This document shows positions 34,129 through 41,345 of a stretch of DNA of 41,345 nt, piece by piece. The notes beneath the pieces were generated by a model. The model did not search any database. It was given only the letters and a program-made list of their open reading frames with translations, and had not been told where the DNA came from. The DNA lies in contig JAIQFV010000031.1 in assembly GCA_020073085.1 (NCBI GenBank), forward strand, positions 1 to 41,345. Direction: 5' to 3'. Source of the DNA: Terriglobia bacterium. Its GTDB lineage: Bacteria; Acidobacteriota; Terriglobia; JAIQFV01. The position numbers and the translations under genes were made by a program. Positions within the stretch are counted from its first letter, which is position 1. Each line of letters opens with the position of its first letter.

Positions 34129-35172
34129 TCACTTCTTAAAGACCGCTTTGGGAATCATGGCATGCACACCCTTATTGCCGTCCACGAGCTGGGTGATACT
34201 CAGGTCGGCCGCAGTACTGGTGAGCATGTAGGCCTCGTCGCGCGTGAGGTGTTTTTCGCTGACCAGGAAGTCAATCATTTCCCGCACTGCCATCTTTGTT
34301 GCCTCGTTCAAGTCTTCGTGGAGCCCCATGGTAATAAAATGAGTGGGCGTCTCGGCGCGAGGCCAAAGCAAATGGAGATCCTTGCGGACGATCAGTTGAA
34401 ATCTTCCGACCAGCGAAGTCTCCAGCGCAGTGATATCCACCTCGCCGTTCCCCTGGGCCGCATGCCCGTCTCCCGCCAGGAAGAGGGCTCCGCGCGCGTG
34501 GACGGGGATGAAGAGGGTTGTTCCGGCGACCAGTTCCTTATTGTCGAGGTTGCCGGCATGAATCCACGGTGGGGCACTGCTGATTCGGCCCGAAACCTCG
34601 GGAGGGGCCACTCCGATGCTGCCGAAGAAAGGCCGCAGAGGGATCTCAATCCCATCGGCAAAGCGAGCAACTATCCGTTGTTCATCGAGCGGGATGATTC
34701 TCATGCGGGCGTACGGAAAATCCTCAGGCAAAAAACCGCTGCCGGGCCTGAATCCGTTGTACGCATACGGGATGGCCAGTTTGATCGAGAGAATGCGGAT
34801 CTCTAACACATCTCCGGGCTCAGCATCTTCAACATAGACCGGCCCCGTCAAGATGTGGCCACCCGGTCCCTTGTTGGTGACCACCTTGAAAATCTCACGC
34901 AACGCAGGCTCGACCTTGGCGGGATCAAGGCCCGCCCCTTCGAGTCGCGCCGGACTTGAGGTAATCAAAGTTTGGACCTCGACCGTGTCCCCCGATTTGA
35001 CACGGAGGACCGGGGGGGTACTGGCATCGTAATACCCCCAGGCCACAGTCTTGGGAGTGGCCTTTAGGGTGTATTCTTTGCCACTGGGGCCGCCTGGATT
35101 TTGACCTGTCTGGGCGAAACCCCCAGCGGTGATCATGAACACACACAGCAATAGGATGGAGCGTCGTTTCAT
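34129..35172 (-). CDS. Exported acetamidase/formamidase family protein
   Basis: A 347-aa protein with a signal peptide (RRSILLLCVFMITAGGFAQ). Family landmarks include VKSGDTVEVQTL, GGHILTGPVYVEDAEPGDVLEI, SAPPWIHAGNLDNKEL, ARGALFLAGDGHAAQGNGEV and an EMIDFLVSEKHLTRDEAYML tail. The family hydrolyses short amides such as formamide or acetamide; export suggests scavenging or another amide substrate. ATG 35172 has AAAGGG upstream. It is followed upstream by the DinB gene on the same strand about 50 bp away, so the two may be cotranscribed. Confidence 0.92.
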   Translation of the reverse strand: MKRRSILLLCVFMITAGGFAQTGQNPGGPSGKEYTLKATPKTVAWGYYDASTPPVLRVKSGDTVEVQTLITSSPARLEGAGLDPAKVEPALREIFKVVTNKGPGGHILTGPVYVEDAEPGDVLEIRILSIKLAIPYAYNGFRPGSGFLPEDFPYARMRIIPLDEQRIVARFADGIEIPLRPFFGSIGVAPPEVSGRISSAPPWIHAGNLDNKELVAGTTLFIPVHARGALFLAGDGHAAQGNGEVDITALETSLVGRFQLIVRKDLHLLWPRAETPTHFITMGLHEDLNEATKMAVREMIDFLVSEKHLTRDEAYMLTSTAADLSITQLVDGNKGVHAMIPKAVFKK

Positions 35173-35220
35173 TCGTGCGCCCTTTCCGACCTCTGACTTC
35201 CGGCCTCTGACTTCGTTCCT

Positions 35221-35697
35221 TTACTCCGGCCAGTCCCCTAACATCTTGCGGATCGCCACAATCTGTCCGGTGTGATACGCATTGTGATCTGCGGCGAGGA
35301 GGACTTGACGGAGATATGTGCGTCCCTCCCCGTGGGGAATTTCTGCGGTCAGATCCGTACGAGGATTCTTGACCAGGTTCATGAGTTCCCTGAGGTCCGC
35401 AAAGAATTTCTTTACGGAGGCGGACCACATGGTTTCGGTGAGACGTTTCCCGCTATCCGGCCAATAGCCCTCGGGCCACGCGGGAGATTTCCACTTGGCA
35501 TCCAGGGTATAGCGCAGGATATCCTCCTGGGCGATGCGCATATGTTCAAATTGTTCCCAGACCGAGCGGACCTTCGATTGTGGCCGGAGGTTTCGGTTCT
35601 TGGCCTTCATTCCGGCCAGCGCCTTCTTGACCGTGACATACGCTTGCCCGCCCTCGAGTAAGGCGATGATGTTCTTACGCAACACAGAGTCTTGCAT
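35221..35697 (-). CDS. DinB-like metal-binding four-helix protein
   Basis: A 158-aa protein with candidate metal ligands in EQFEHMRIA (His ~52) and ADHNAYHTGQIV (His ~138 and ~142), the three-His pattern of DinB/YfiT-like four-helix bundles. Members include bacillithiol or mycothiol transferases and many unknowns. ATG 35697 is preceded by GGAGG 6 bp away. It may share a transcript with the acetamidase gene. Confidence 0.88.
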   Translation of the reverse strand: MQDSVLRKNIIALLEGGQAYVTVKKALAGMKAKNRNLRPQSKVRSVWEQFEHMRIAQEDILRYTLDAKWKSPAWPEGYWPDSGKRLTETMWSASVKKFFADLRELMNLVKNPRTDLTAEIPHGEGRTYLRQVLLAADHNAYHTGQIVAIRKMLGDWPE

Positions 35698-35784
35698 GGA
35701 GTCCTCCTCTCCCTAAGTAATTCCTGTTGATACTATTAAAGCTGTTTCTCTGCGTCTTGGCGCATCTGCGGTGAAAGCTCCGTG

Positions 35785-37302
35785 TCATCGAACGCTGACA
35801 AACCGTCCGCTGGCGGTCTCGCGCAGGTGTTCGATTTCTTCATGGCGCGTCACCGAGAGAGGGACCGTCTGCTTGATTTCCTCGAGGAGCAGGGAGGTAT
35901 CGAGCGGGCGTTTCTGGCTCAGGCATCGATAAATGGCCGCGACGACGATCTGCTCGATCTCAGCCCCGCTGAATCCCTCGGTCGCATCGAGAAGCGGGGT
36001 CAAATCAAAACGGGCGGAGTCTTGCTTACGTGCCGCGAGATGGATTTTGAAGATCGCGTCCCGCTCTTCCCGGTTCGGAAGATCGACGAAAAAGATTTCG
36101 TCAAATCGACCCTTGCGCAGAAGTTCCGGCGGAAGGACCGAGAGGTCATTGGCGGTGGCCACCACAAAGACCTCCTCCCTTTTTTCCTGGAGCCAGGTCA
36201 AGAACTCGCCAAACAGACGCCGGCTGAGCCCCCCATCCGCCTCCCCACTCCCGGCCGTTGTGGCGATGCTCTTCTCGATTTCATCAATCCAGAAGACGAC
36301 CGGCGCCATGGATTCCGCCATGGTGATCGCCTTGCGGAAGTTTTTTTCCGACTCCCCAATGTACTTATCGAAGAGGCTGCCGGCATCAAGCTTCAGGAGG
36401 GGCAATTTCCACTCCCGGGCGATCACCTTGGCGGCCAGGGATTTGCCGCATCCGGGAACCCCGACAATCAAAATGCCTTTGGGGGCGCTGAGGTTCATGG
36501 CGCGCGCCTCCGGAGTAAAGCCGACCCGGGCGCGGGCCAGCCATCCTTTCAGGTTGGCGAATCCGCCCAGCTCATACCGGTTGCCCTTCTCCGGGTAATA
36601 CTCGAGGAGGCCGCCTTCCCGAATCAACTGCACCTTCCGCTCCAGGATTTCCGGGATGGCCTCGGCCGTGAGCTTTCGATCCTTGACCATGGCGTAAGTG
36701 ACGGCCTGCCGGGCCTGATTCGAAGTCAGGCCGTGCAGGGCGTTGAAGAGGGCATCACAATCCGCCGGCCCCAGCTGCGACACGCCAAAGGAATCGCCGC
36801 CGAGCGACTGCAAAACATTATTCACCACTCCCTCCAGTTCCTCCCGGTCCGGGAGCTGGAGTTTGTAACGGACCGCCGTAGCCTCGATCTCGCTCGGCAG
36901 AGAAACGGTCTCGCCGCTCAGAACGACCGTGGAACGTGTTTGAATGAAGTAATCGGCCAGTTCCCGAAACTGACGCGCCACCGCGGGGTCGCTGAGATGG
37001 GTTGAAAAATCCTTCAAGAGGAAAACAGCCTTCAAGCGCAGTCCGGCGATATGTTGAAGAAGCGCGAGGGGATTGGCAGTTATTCGATTGAGGGCGTTCG
37101 GCTCCTCTGCACGAGTCAATCCCCGCGTCATCGACCATTCAAAAAGGGTCATTCGGAGTTGACCCGCCACGGCGTAAAGGAGCGAGCGGGCACGTTCCTC
37201 CTCCACCGTCTCAATCACAATCACCGGATGGAATGACAGAACTAACGCTTTGACGTCGCCGACGCTCGTGTTCTGACTCACCGGACTGGTCTCCTGCAAC
37301 AT
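35785..37302 (-). CDS. AAA+ ATPase, Ycf46-like
   Basis: A 505-aa protein. The N-terminal ~260 residues form a degenerate AAA-like domain without a Walker A. The active AAA module has Walker A GVPGCGKS (281-288), Walker B VVFWIDEIEK (335-344), SRRLFGEFLTWLQE, sensor 1 VATAND and an arginine-finger region LLRKGRFDEIFFVDLP. This is the arrangement of Ycf46, an uncharacterised ATPase known from cyanobacteria and plastids and found in other phyla. It is likely hexameric; substrate unknown. It is monocistronic. Confidence 0.92.
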   Translation of the reverse strand: MLQETSPVSQNTSVGDVKALVLSFHPVIVIETVEEERARSLLYAVAGQLRMTLFEWSMTRGLTRAEEPNALNRITANPLALLQHIAGLRLKAVFLLKDFSTHLSDPAVARQFRELADYFIQTRSTVVLSGETVSLPSEIEATAVRYKLQLPDREELEGVVNNVLQSLGGDSFGVSQLGPADCDALFNALHGLTSNQARQAVTYAMVKDRKLTAEAIPEILERKVQLIREGGLLEYYPEKGNRYELGGFANLKGWLARARVGFTPEARAMNLSAPKGILIVGVPGCGKSLAAKVIAREWKLPLLKLDAGSLFDKYIGESEKNFRKAITMAESMAPVVFWIDEIEKSIATTAGSGEADGGLSRRLFGEFLTWLQEKREEVFVVATANDLSVLPPELLRKGRFDEIFFVDLPNREERDAIFKIHLAARKQDSARFDLTPLLDATEGFSGAEIEQIVVAAIYRCLSQKRPLDTSLLLEEIKQTVPLSVTRHEEIEHLRETASGRFVSVR

Positions 37303-37785
37303 GCCCCATCATGGCAAGAGACAAAAAAGTTGTCGAGTATTTTTTCTACACCGCGTGGCCGTCATTACTTCTGATCAGTGGAACACCCTAAATGGAGATT
37401 TCGTTCGGGTCATTCCTCCTGCTGGCCTCTGGGTCCTTTCCAGACCCCCGAAACCCTCCACCCATCGAGGAGGGATTTATTCGTTGACAATTCGGAGATT
37501 AGCTTCAGAATGGGGACACCATCCAAGCAAGAAGCTGTTTTCCGCTGCAGCGGGGTTTTGGGTTTGCCCGAGCTGCCTGGACCTTTAATCCGGCCATTCG
37601 ATGTGTGCCGAATCGAAGACTCCGGTAAAGATCCAAAGGATTCAGATCATAGACTCATAACCAGTAAATTTGGCCTCATACAAAAGCGAGGCGGCCACTG
37701 ACAACACAGGTCGGTGGTTTCGGTACCACTCTGAGTCTTTGCAGGATCAACCTTGAACAACCCTCAAGAGGGTAAGGAGACAGGC
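37303..37785. other. Spacer without recognised gene
   Basis: 483 bp between the divergent AAA ATPase gene and the next gene. Short open frames are present but have no ribosome site or recognisable sequence. Confidence 0.4.
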
Positions 37786-38244
37786 ATGAAAATTAAGCGC
37801 ATCGTCATTGCTGCCGTGATGGCGTCACTGATCTTACTTTGCATTTCGGTGTACGCTCAAATGAGTCGTCCCTACCGGAACGGCTCAGTGTGGAACATTG
37901 CTTTCATCCGGGTGAAACCCGGTATGAATGCGGCTTACCTGAATTACCTCGCTTCTGGGTGGAAGAAGGAACAGGAGGCCTTGAAGAAAGACGGACTGAT
38001 CCTTTCGTATAAGGTGATGGCGACCGAGGGGCATAGCGGGGGGGATTGGAACCTGCTGCTCATGACTGAATACAAGGATCTGGCGACCATGGAGGCCAAT
38101 GAGCCGAAGGCCGATGCCATGGCTCAGCGCGTGGTCGGTGATGACCAGAAGCAGATGCAAGGTTATAAAGACCGGGCCGATATGCGTGAAGTCCTGGGAG
38201 AAAGACTCGCCCGCGAGATTGTCCTGGAACCGCGGCCCCAGTGA
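37786..38244 (+). CDS. Exported small protein, ABM-like barrel suspected
   Basis: A 152-aa protein with a signal peptide (MKIKRIVIAAVMASLILLC). The mature part reads SVWNIAFIRVKPGMNAAYLNYLASGWKKEQEALKKDG and WNLLLMTEYKDLATMEANEP, a strand-helix-strand pattern like dimeric alpha/beta barrels of the ABM type. ATG 37786 is preferred over 37753 because AAGGAG lies 9 bp upstream. It is followed within 10-20 bp by a membrane protein gene, so the pair is probably one operon. Confidence 0.78.
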   Translation: MKIKRIVIAAVMASLILLCISVYAQMSRPYRNGSVWNIAFIRVKPGMNAAYLNYLASGWKKEQEALKKDGLILSYKVMATEGHSGGDWNLLLMTEYKDLATMEANEPKADAMAQRVVGDDQKQMQGYKDRADMREVLGERLAREIVLEPRPQ

Positions 38245-38251
38245 TTCCTGC

Positions 38252-38677
38252 GTGGTGACGATGATGATCGCCTATGCGCTGTGGGCGTCGATCCGATGGA
38301 AGAAGGAACCCGCTGCGATCCTCCCGGTATACCTCCTGGGTCTGTTTGTGCAATGTCTTTACTTTGGTGAGGAATATCTGACCGGTTTTCAGCGGGGGTT
38401 TCCCGCTCTGTTTGGATACCAGTGGAGCGACCGGCAATTTGTAGCATTCAATCTGGTTTGGCTTTCGATCTTCGTCCTAGCTGCCCTCGGGGTTTTGATT
38501 GAAATCCGACTTGCCTACCTCTTTGTCTTCTTCTTCGCCCTCATTGGGGGGATTGGAAACGGGATCGGCCATCTTGCGATCTGTATCATTCAGCAAAGGT
38601 ACTTTTCGGGTTCCTGGACGGCACCCATCTGTCTTATTGTAGGGATCACGCTACTGGTGAGATTCCTCCGCAGATAG
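38252..38677 (+). CDS. Multi-pass membrane protein, HXXEE-like
   Basis: About 141 aa and five hydrophobic segments. Segments include PVYLLGLFVQCLYFGEEYLTGFQRGFP, FVAFNLVWLSIFVLAALGV, LAYLFVFFFALIGGIGNGIGHLAICI and APICLIVGITLLVRFL. The EE after a helix and a later GxGHL fit the HXXEE-type membrane family, although the first His is replaced by Tyr (YFGEE). The start is uncertain: GTG 38252 or ATG 38261/38264, all just after the upstream gene. Function unknown. Confidence 0.65.
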   Translation: MVTMMIAYALWASIRWKKEPAAILPVYLLGLFVQCLYFGEEYLTGFQRGFPALFGYQWSDRQFVAFNLVWLSIFVLAALGVLIEIRLAYLFVFFFALIGGIGNGIGHLAICIIQQRYFSGSWTAPICLIVGITLLVRFLRR

Positions 38678-38908
38678 GTTTTCCGATGAACCGATGTCCA
38701 TGAGAAAGTTCCCAATTCTGAGGTAATATACGGCGGAAACCGGTGTTGAGGACCTGGGATGCAAGGCGTCGACTCTCTGCCGTTGGGTTGATGCTACTTT
38801 GATGTCTTTGTGGTACGGCTCCACAGGTGCAAGAGCAAGAGTGCTCCAATAAATTCAGTTCATCAGGGATCGACTGCAATTCCTCGAACGACCTTGTCAG
38901 GTGGAACC

Positions 38909-39418
38909 GTGGTTCTGTTCAAAACTGCTCTCTTTACTGTTTTCGTCCCGGGGACAGTGACGATTCTGGTGCCCTACTACCTGCTTTCCTCGAGGGGCCA
39001 TGGTCCGCCCCTGGTCCTGGGCGTTTGGCACTACTTTGGAGTTCTACCCACTATCGGCGGAGCGCTGGTCTATCTTCGATGTGCCTGGGACTTTGCCACC
39101 GGGGGCCGGGGTACTCCGGCGCCCATCGATCCACCCATGGAACTGGTTGTCCGGGGCCTCTATCGATATATGCGCAATCCGATGTACGTCGGCGTGGCGC
39201 TCGTCATCCTGGGAGAAGCCGTTTTTTTCGGGGCACGCATTTTATTTGAATACGCCGTCACTGCAATTATTTTCTTTCACTTGTTCGTGTTGCTTTACGA
39301 GGAGCCGATTTTGAGGCGAAAATTCGGCGAGTCCTATGATCGCTATTGCCGTTCCGTGCCACGATGGATTCCACGGAGGAGAGGATACGTCAACGCCCGG
39401 GATCACTCCGGCCAGTGA
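38909..39418 (+). CDS. Isoprenylcysteine carboxyl methyltransferase (ICMT)-like membrane methyltransferase
   Basis: A ~169-aa membrane protein. The C-terminal block VVRGLYRYMRNPMYVGVALVILGEA, then FHLFVLLYEEPILRRKFGESYDRYCRSVPRWIPR, is the signature of ICMT/PEMT-type methyltransferases (RNPxY, EEPxLxxxFGxxYxxYxxxVPRWIP). Two or three helices precede it. It probably methylates a lipid or isoprenoid-like substrate. I place the start at GTG 38909; TTG 38894 or GTG 38810 would lengthen it by non-hydrophobic residues. Confidence 0.85.
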   Translation: MVLFKTALFTVFVPGTVTILVPYYLLSSRGHGPPLVLGVWHYFGVLPTIGGALVYLRCAWDFATGGRGTPAPIDPPMELVVRGLYRYMRNPMYVGVALVILGEAVFFGARILFEYAVTAIIFFHLFVLLYEEPILRRKFGESYDRYCRSVPRWIPRRRGYVNARDHSGQ

Positions 39419-39490
39419 TTACTCTTCGTGCCAGGTTTACTTACTCCGGTCGAGCCGACGGAGTCTTTGGGAGGTTTAAAGGTCCCCAAG

Positions 39491-40285
39491 ATGAATACAA
39501 TGGAGAACAAAGTGCGCGGACGCGTTGTTGACAAAGTGGCCCTGGTTACGGGCGGGGCATCCGGAATCGGTCAGGCTGTGGCGGTCCTGCTTGCGGAGGA
39601 AGGGGCCAAGGTGGTTGTCGCCGACCTCGATGAGTCGGGGGCGACTCAAACGGTGGAGGCGATTACGGCTGCGGGTGGAATGGCGCTGGCCCGCCGCCTC
39701 GACGTGACTTTGGAAGTGGAGTGGCATCGCACCATTCAATTTCTGGAGCAGGCATGGGGACCCCTGGAGGTCCTTGTTCAAAGCGCCGGCATTTCATCGG
39801 CCATGGCGATCACGGAGATGACGCTCAAGGAGTGGCGTCATGTTATGGCCGTCAATCTGGACGGCATCTTTCTGGGAACCTGCGCCGGTATCAAATCGAT
39901 GCAGCAGAACCGGCGCGGCAGCATCATCAACCTGGCCTCAGCCTCCGGGATCAAGGCCGCACCCGGCGCGAGCGCTTACTGCGCCAGCAAAGCGGGTGTC
40001 ATCCATTTTTCAAAGACGGCCGCCCTCGAATGCATCCAAAGAGGCGACAACATCCGGATTAATTCGGTTTCTCCCGGTGGAGTCCGGACGCCGATGTGGA
40101 GCAAGATGCCGAACTGGTCGGAAGTCGCGCGTTCCGAAGCGTGGAACGCACCCATCGACGCCGTGCCGCTGAAACGCTTTGCCGCGCCCGAGGAGATCGC
40201 GCAGGCAATCCTCTTCCTCGCCTCCGATGAGTCGTCGTATATCACCGGGACCGATTTGGTGGTTGATGGCGGGTACACAGCCTGA
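39491..40285 (+). CDS. Short-chain dehydrogenase/reductase (SDR)
   Basis: A 264-aa NAD(P)-dependent oxidoreductase of the classical SDR type. Cofactor motif TGGASGIG (20-27), VVVADLDE with an acidic residue after strand 2 favouring NAD(H), VQSAG in place of the usual NNAG, catalytic Ser ~152 and YCASK (Y163, K167), and VSPGGVRTPMW. The C-terminal ITGTDLVVDGGYTA is typical. The substrate is likely an alcohol, steroid or sugar. ATG 39491 is preferred over 39428; ATG 39500 is also possible. Confidence 0.93.
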   Translation: MNTMENKVRGRVVDKVALVTGGASGIGQAVAVLLAEEGAKVVVADLDESGATQTVEAITAAGGMALARRLDVTLEVEWHRTIQFLEQAWGPLEVLVQSAGISSAMAITEMTLKEWRHVMAVNLDGIFLGTCAGIKSMQQNRRGSIINLASASGIKAAPGASAYCASKAGVIHFSKTAALECIQRGDNIRINSVSPGGVRTPMWSKMPNWSEVARSEAWNAPIDAVPLKRFAAPEEIAQAILFLASDESSYITGTDLVVDGGYTA

Positions 40286-40540
40286 CAAGGTGTCCGGCAC
40301 CGGCTAATTCATTGCCTGCTCGTTCGATTCAACACCCCGCACCTGCGATCTTTGCATAATCATCCAGCCTTCGTGCGTTTGATGACGGAGGTAAGTCGCG
40401 AATTGAAGGGTTATCGTCGTGAGTTTGGAAATCAACCGGGTTGAATTGAGAAAGGCGAATGTGATCTGCTAGTCCAGGATTTGAAGAGGGTGCGCGAGAT
40501 TGGATGCGGAAAGCTCGTTCTTCAAAGAGAGAGGCAGGGA

Positions 40541-41140
40541 ATGGAGCAATCATCACAGGGGATCCGGATCGTAGCAATCAGCGGGAGCGTCCGCCCAGGG
40601 AACTACACGAACATGGCAGTTGCGCTGATCGTGGATGAGTTCAAAAAACATCCGCAAATCGATTTGAAAGTCATCGATCCGGCCCTGTTGAACCTACCCT
40701 TTCCAGGAATGGATCCCGGATCCGAGGCGACGAAGGAATTACAGGAGATGGTCCGGAATGCAACCGGCATCATTTTGGCCACACCGGAGTATCATGGAAG
40801 CTTCAGCAGCGTCATGAAACTGGTGATCGAAAACCTCGGGTTTCCCTCCGTCCTGGCAGGAAAGCCTGTCACCCTTTTGGGTGTGGCGGCGGGATCGATC
40901 GGGGCGATCAAGTCCTTGGAGATGCTGCGCAGCGTGTGTTCCCACATTGGTGCCTTCGTGCTTCCCCTGTCGATCTCCGTCGCCAACGTGCAGAAGGTGT
41001 TCGACAAGGATGGTCATTGCCTCGACCCCTCGGTTGAAAAGATGGTGCGCAGCGTCGCCACCCATCTGATCAATTACATTCAAAAGAATATCTGCCCGGC
41101 GATTGAGCTGGAGCGGATCCTGCGGGTGGGACCTTCGTAG
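40541..41140 (+). CDS. NAD(P)H-dependent FMN reductase
   Basis: A 199-aa flavodoxin-like protein. IVAISGSVRPGNYTNMAV is the phosphate-binding loop. IILATPEYHGSFSSVMKLVIENLG is the family motif (PEYxGSxxxxLKxxxDxL). GKPVTLLGVAAGSIGAIKSLEMLR completes the core. It reduces FMN, quinones or azo/chromate-type substrates with NAD(P)H. ATG 40541 is preferred over 40481 because the GGCAGGGA stretch precedes it. Confidence 0.92.
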   Translation: MEQSSQGIRIVAISGSVRPGNYTNMAVALIVDEFKKHPQIDLKVIDPALLNLPFPGMDPGSEATKELQEMVRNATGIILATPEYHGSFSSVMKLVIENLGFPSVLAGKPVTLLGVAAGSIGAIKSLEMLRSVCSHIGAFVLPLSISVANVQKVFDKDGHCLDPSVEKMVRSVATHLINYIQKNICPAIELERILRVGPS

Positions 41141-41227
41141 AAAGGCTGGTGGGTGTGTTGAAACGGCATTCCGAGTGGGCTGTGCTTCTAGGCCCCGAGG
41201 GCCTCAAGAGTGTAGATAGGATGAGAA

Positions 41228-41313
41228 GGCCAATCTCCGCGGAGTACCGGTACAATGGTCTCCAAGGAAAAAAATCAACCCGGGCTTAAAAGCCCAGAGA
41301 GAGGAGATTGGCC
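41228..41313. repeat. Inverted repeat directly before the last start codon
   Basis: GGCCAATCTCC (41228-41238) and its exact inverse GGAGATTGGCC (41303-41313) enclose a small GGGCT/AGCCC hairpin (41282-41295). The right arm contains the GGAG ribosome site of the partial gene, so the structure could hide that site or be an insertion-sequence end. Confidence 0.5.
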
Positions 41314-41345
41314 ATGACGGATTATAACAAAGCGGGACGGGTGAT
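41314..41345 (+). CDS. Partial gene cut by the window end
   Basis: ATG 41314 follows GGAG at 10 bp and reads MTDYNKAGRV before the window ends. The nearby inverted repeat makes a transposase possible, but ten residues are not enough to say. Confidence 0.4.
   Translation, partial: MTDYNKAGRV

Noticed and set aside
37378-37701. 107-residue plus-strand ORF in the spacer before the exported protein
   Set aside because: No ribosome binding site, no recognisable family and low coding character.

Overview
The window looks like a chromosomal segment of a soil or groundwater bacterium, most plausibly an acidobacterium. That is inferred from a tricorn-protease homologue, a GxxExxY protein, a TIGR00027-type methyltransferase, DinB and VOC proteins, and abundant dispersed and tandem intergenic repeats; no rRNA or tRNA gene is visible to test it. 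About 35 real or broken genes are recognisable. Most are short transcription units separated by repeat-rich spacers, and several genes are decayed by an in-frame stop, a single-base shift or a truncation.

Layout. 1-4.8 kb: a DoxX-like pseudogene, an M50-like membrane protein, a SAM methyltransferase, a membrane-anchored pentapeptide-like protein and an orphan ABC-2 permease remnant, separated by two families of dispersed repeats. 5.0-13.8 kb: a visibly A+T-richer defence island. It holds a two-gene unit with a ClpP-like protease, an XRE regulator overlapping an ImmA/IrrE-type metallopeptidase, a DUF3892 protein, a two-gene CBASS (CD-NTase plus S-4TM effector) and a complete type II restriction-modification locus with a controller protein. 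13.9-20.1 kb: a secreted alpha/beta hydrolase, a heptanucleotide repeat tract, an EACC1 plus caspase-TPR conflict system broken by a one-base frameshift, an interrupted unknown gene and a small ABM-like protein. 20.1-23.5 kb: two tandem arrays of a ~63-66 bp double-palindrome unit bracket a membrane protein and a methyltransferase; the second array truncates a VOC gene. 24-41 kb: household and secreted functions, namely a radical SAM/MscS operon, secreted FKBP, tricorn-like protease, PAS-GGDEF cyclase, GxxExxY, acetamidase/formamidase, DinB, Ycf46-like AAA ATPase, small membrane proteins, an SDR and an FMN reductase. A new gene behind an inverted repeat is cut by the window end.

How the genes may work together. 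The most interesting unit is 6.8-10.4 kb. The XRE-ImmA pair resembles the CapH/CapP regulators known to control some CBASS operons. A perfect 23-bp sequence occurs once over the XRE promoter and once, inverted, just after the peptidase gene and ahead of DUF3892 and the CD-NTase. I infer a peptidase-relieved repressor acting on both sites. A second, unrelated conflict system (EACC1/caspase) lies 5 kb away but appears inactivated.
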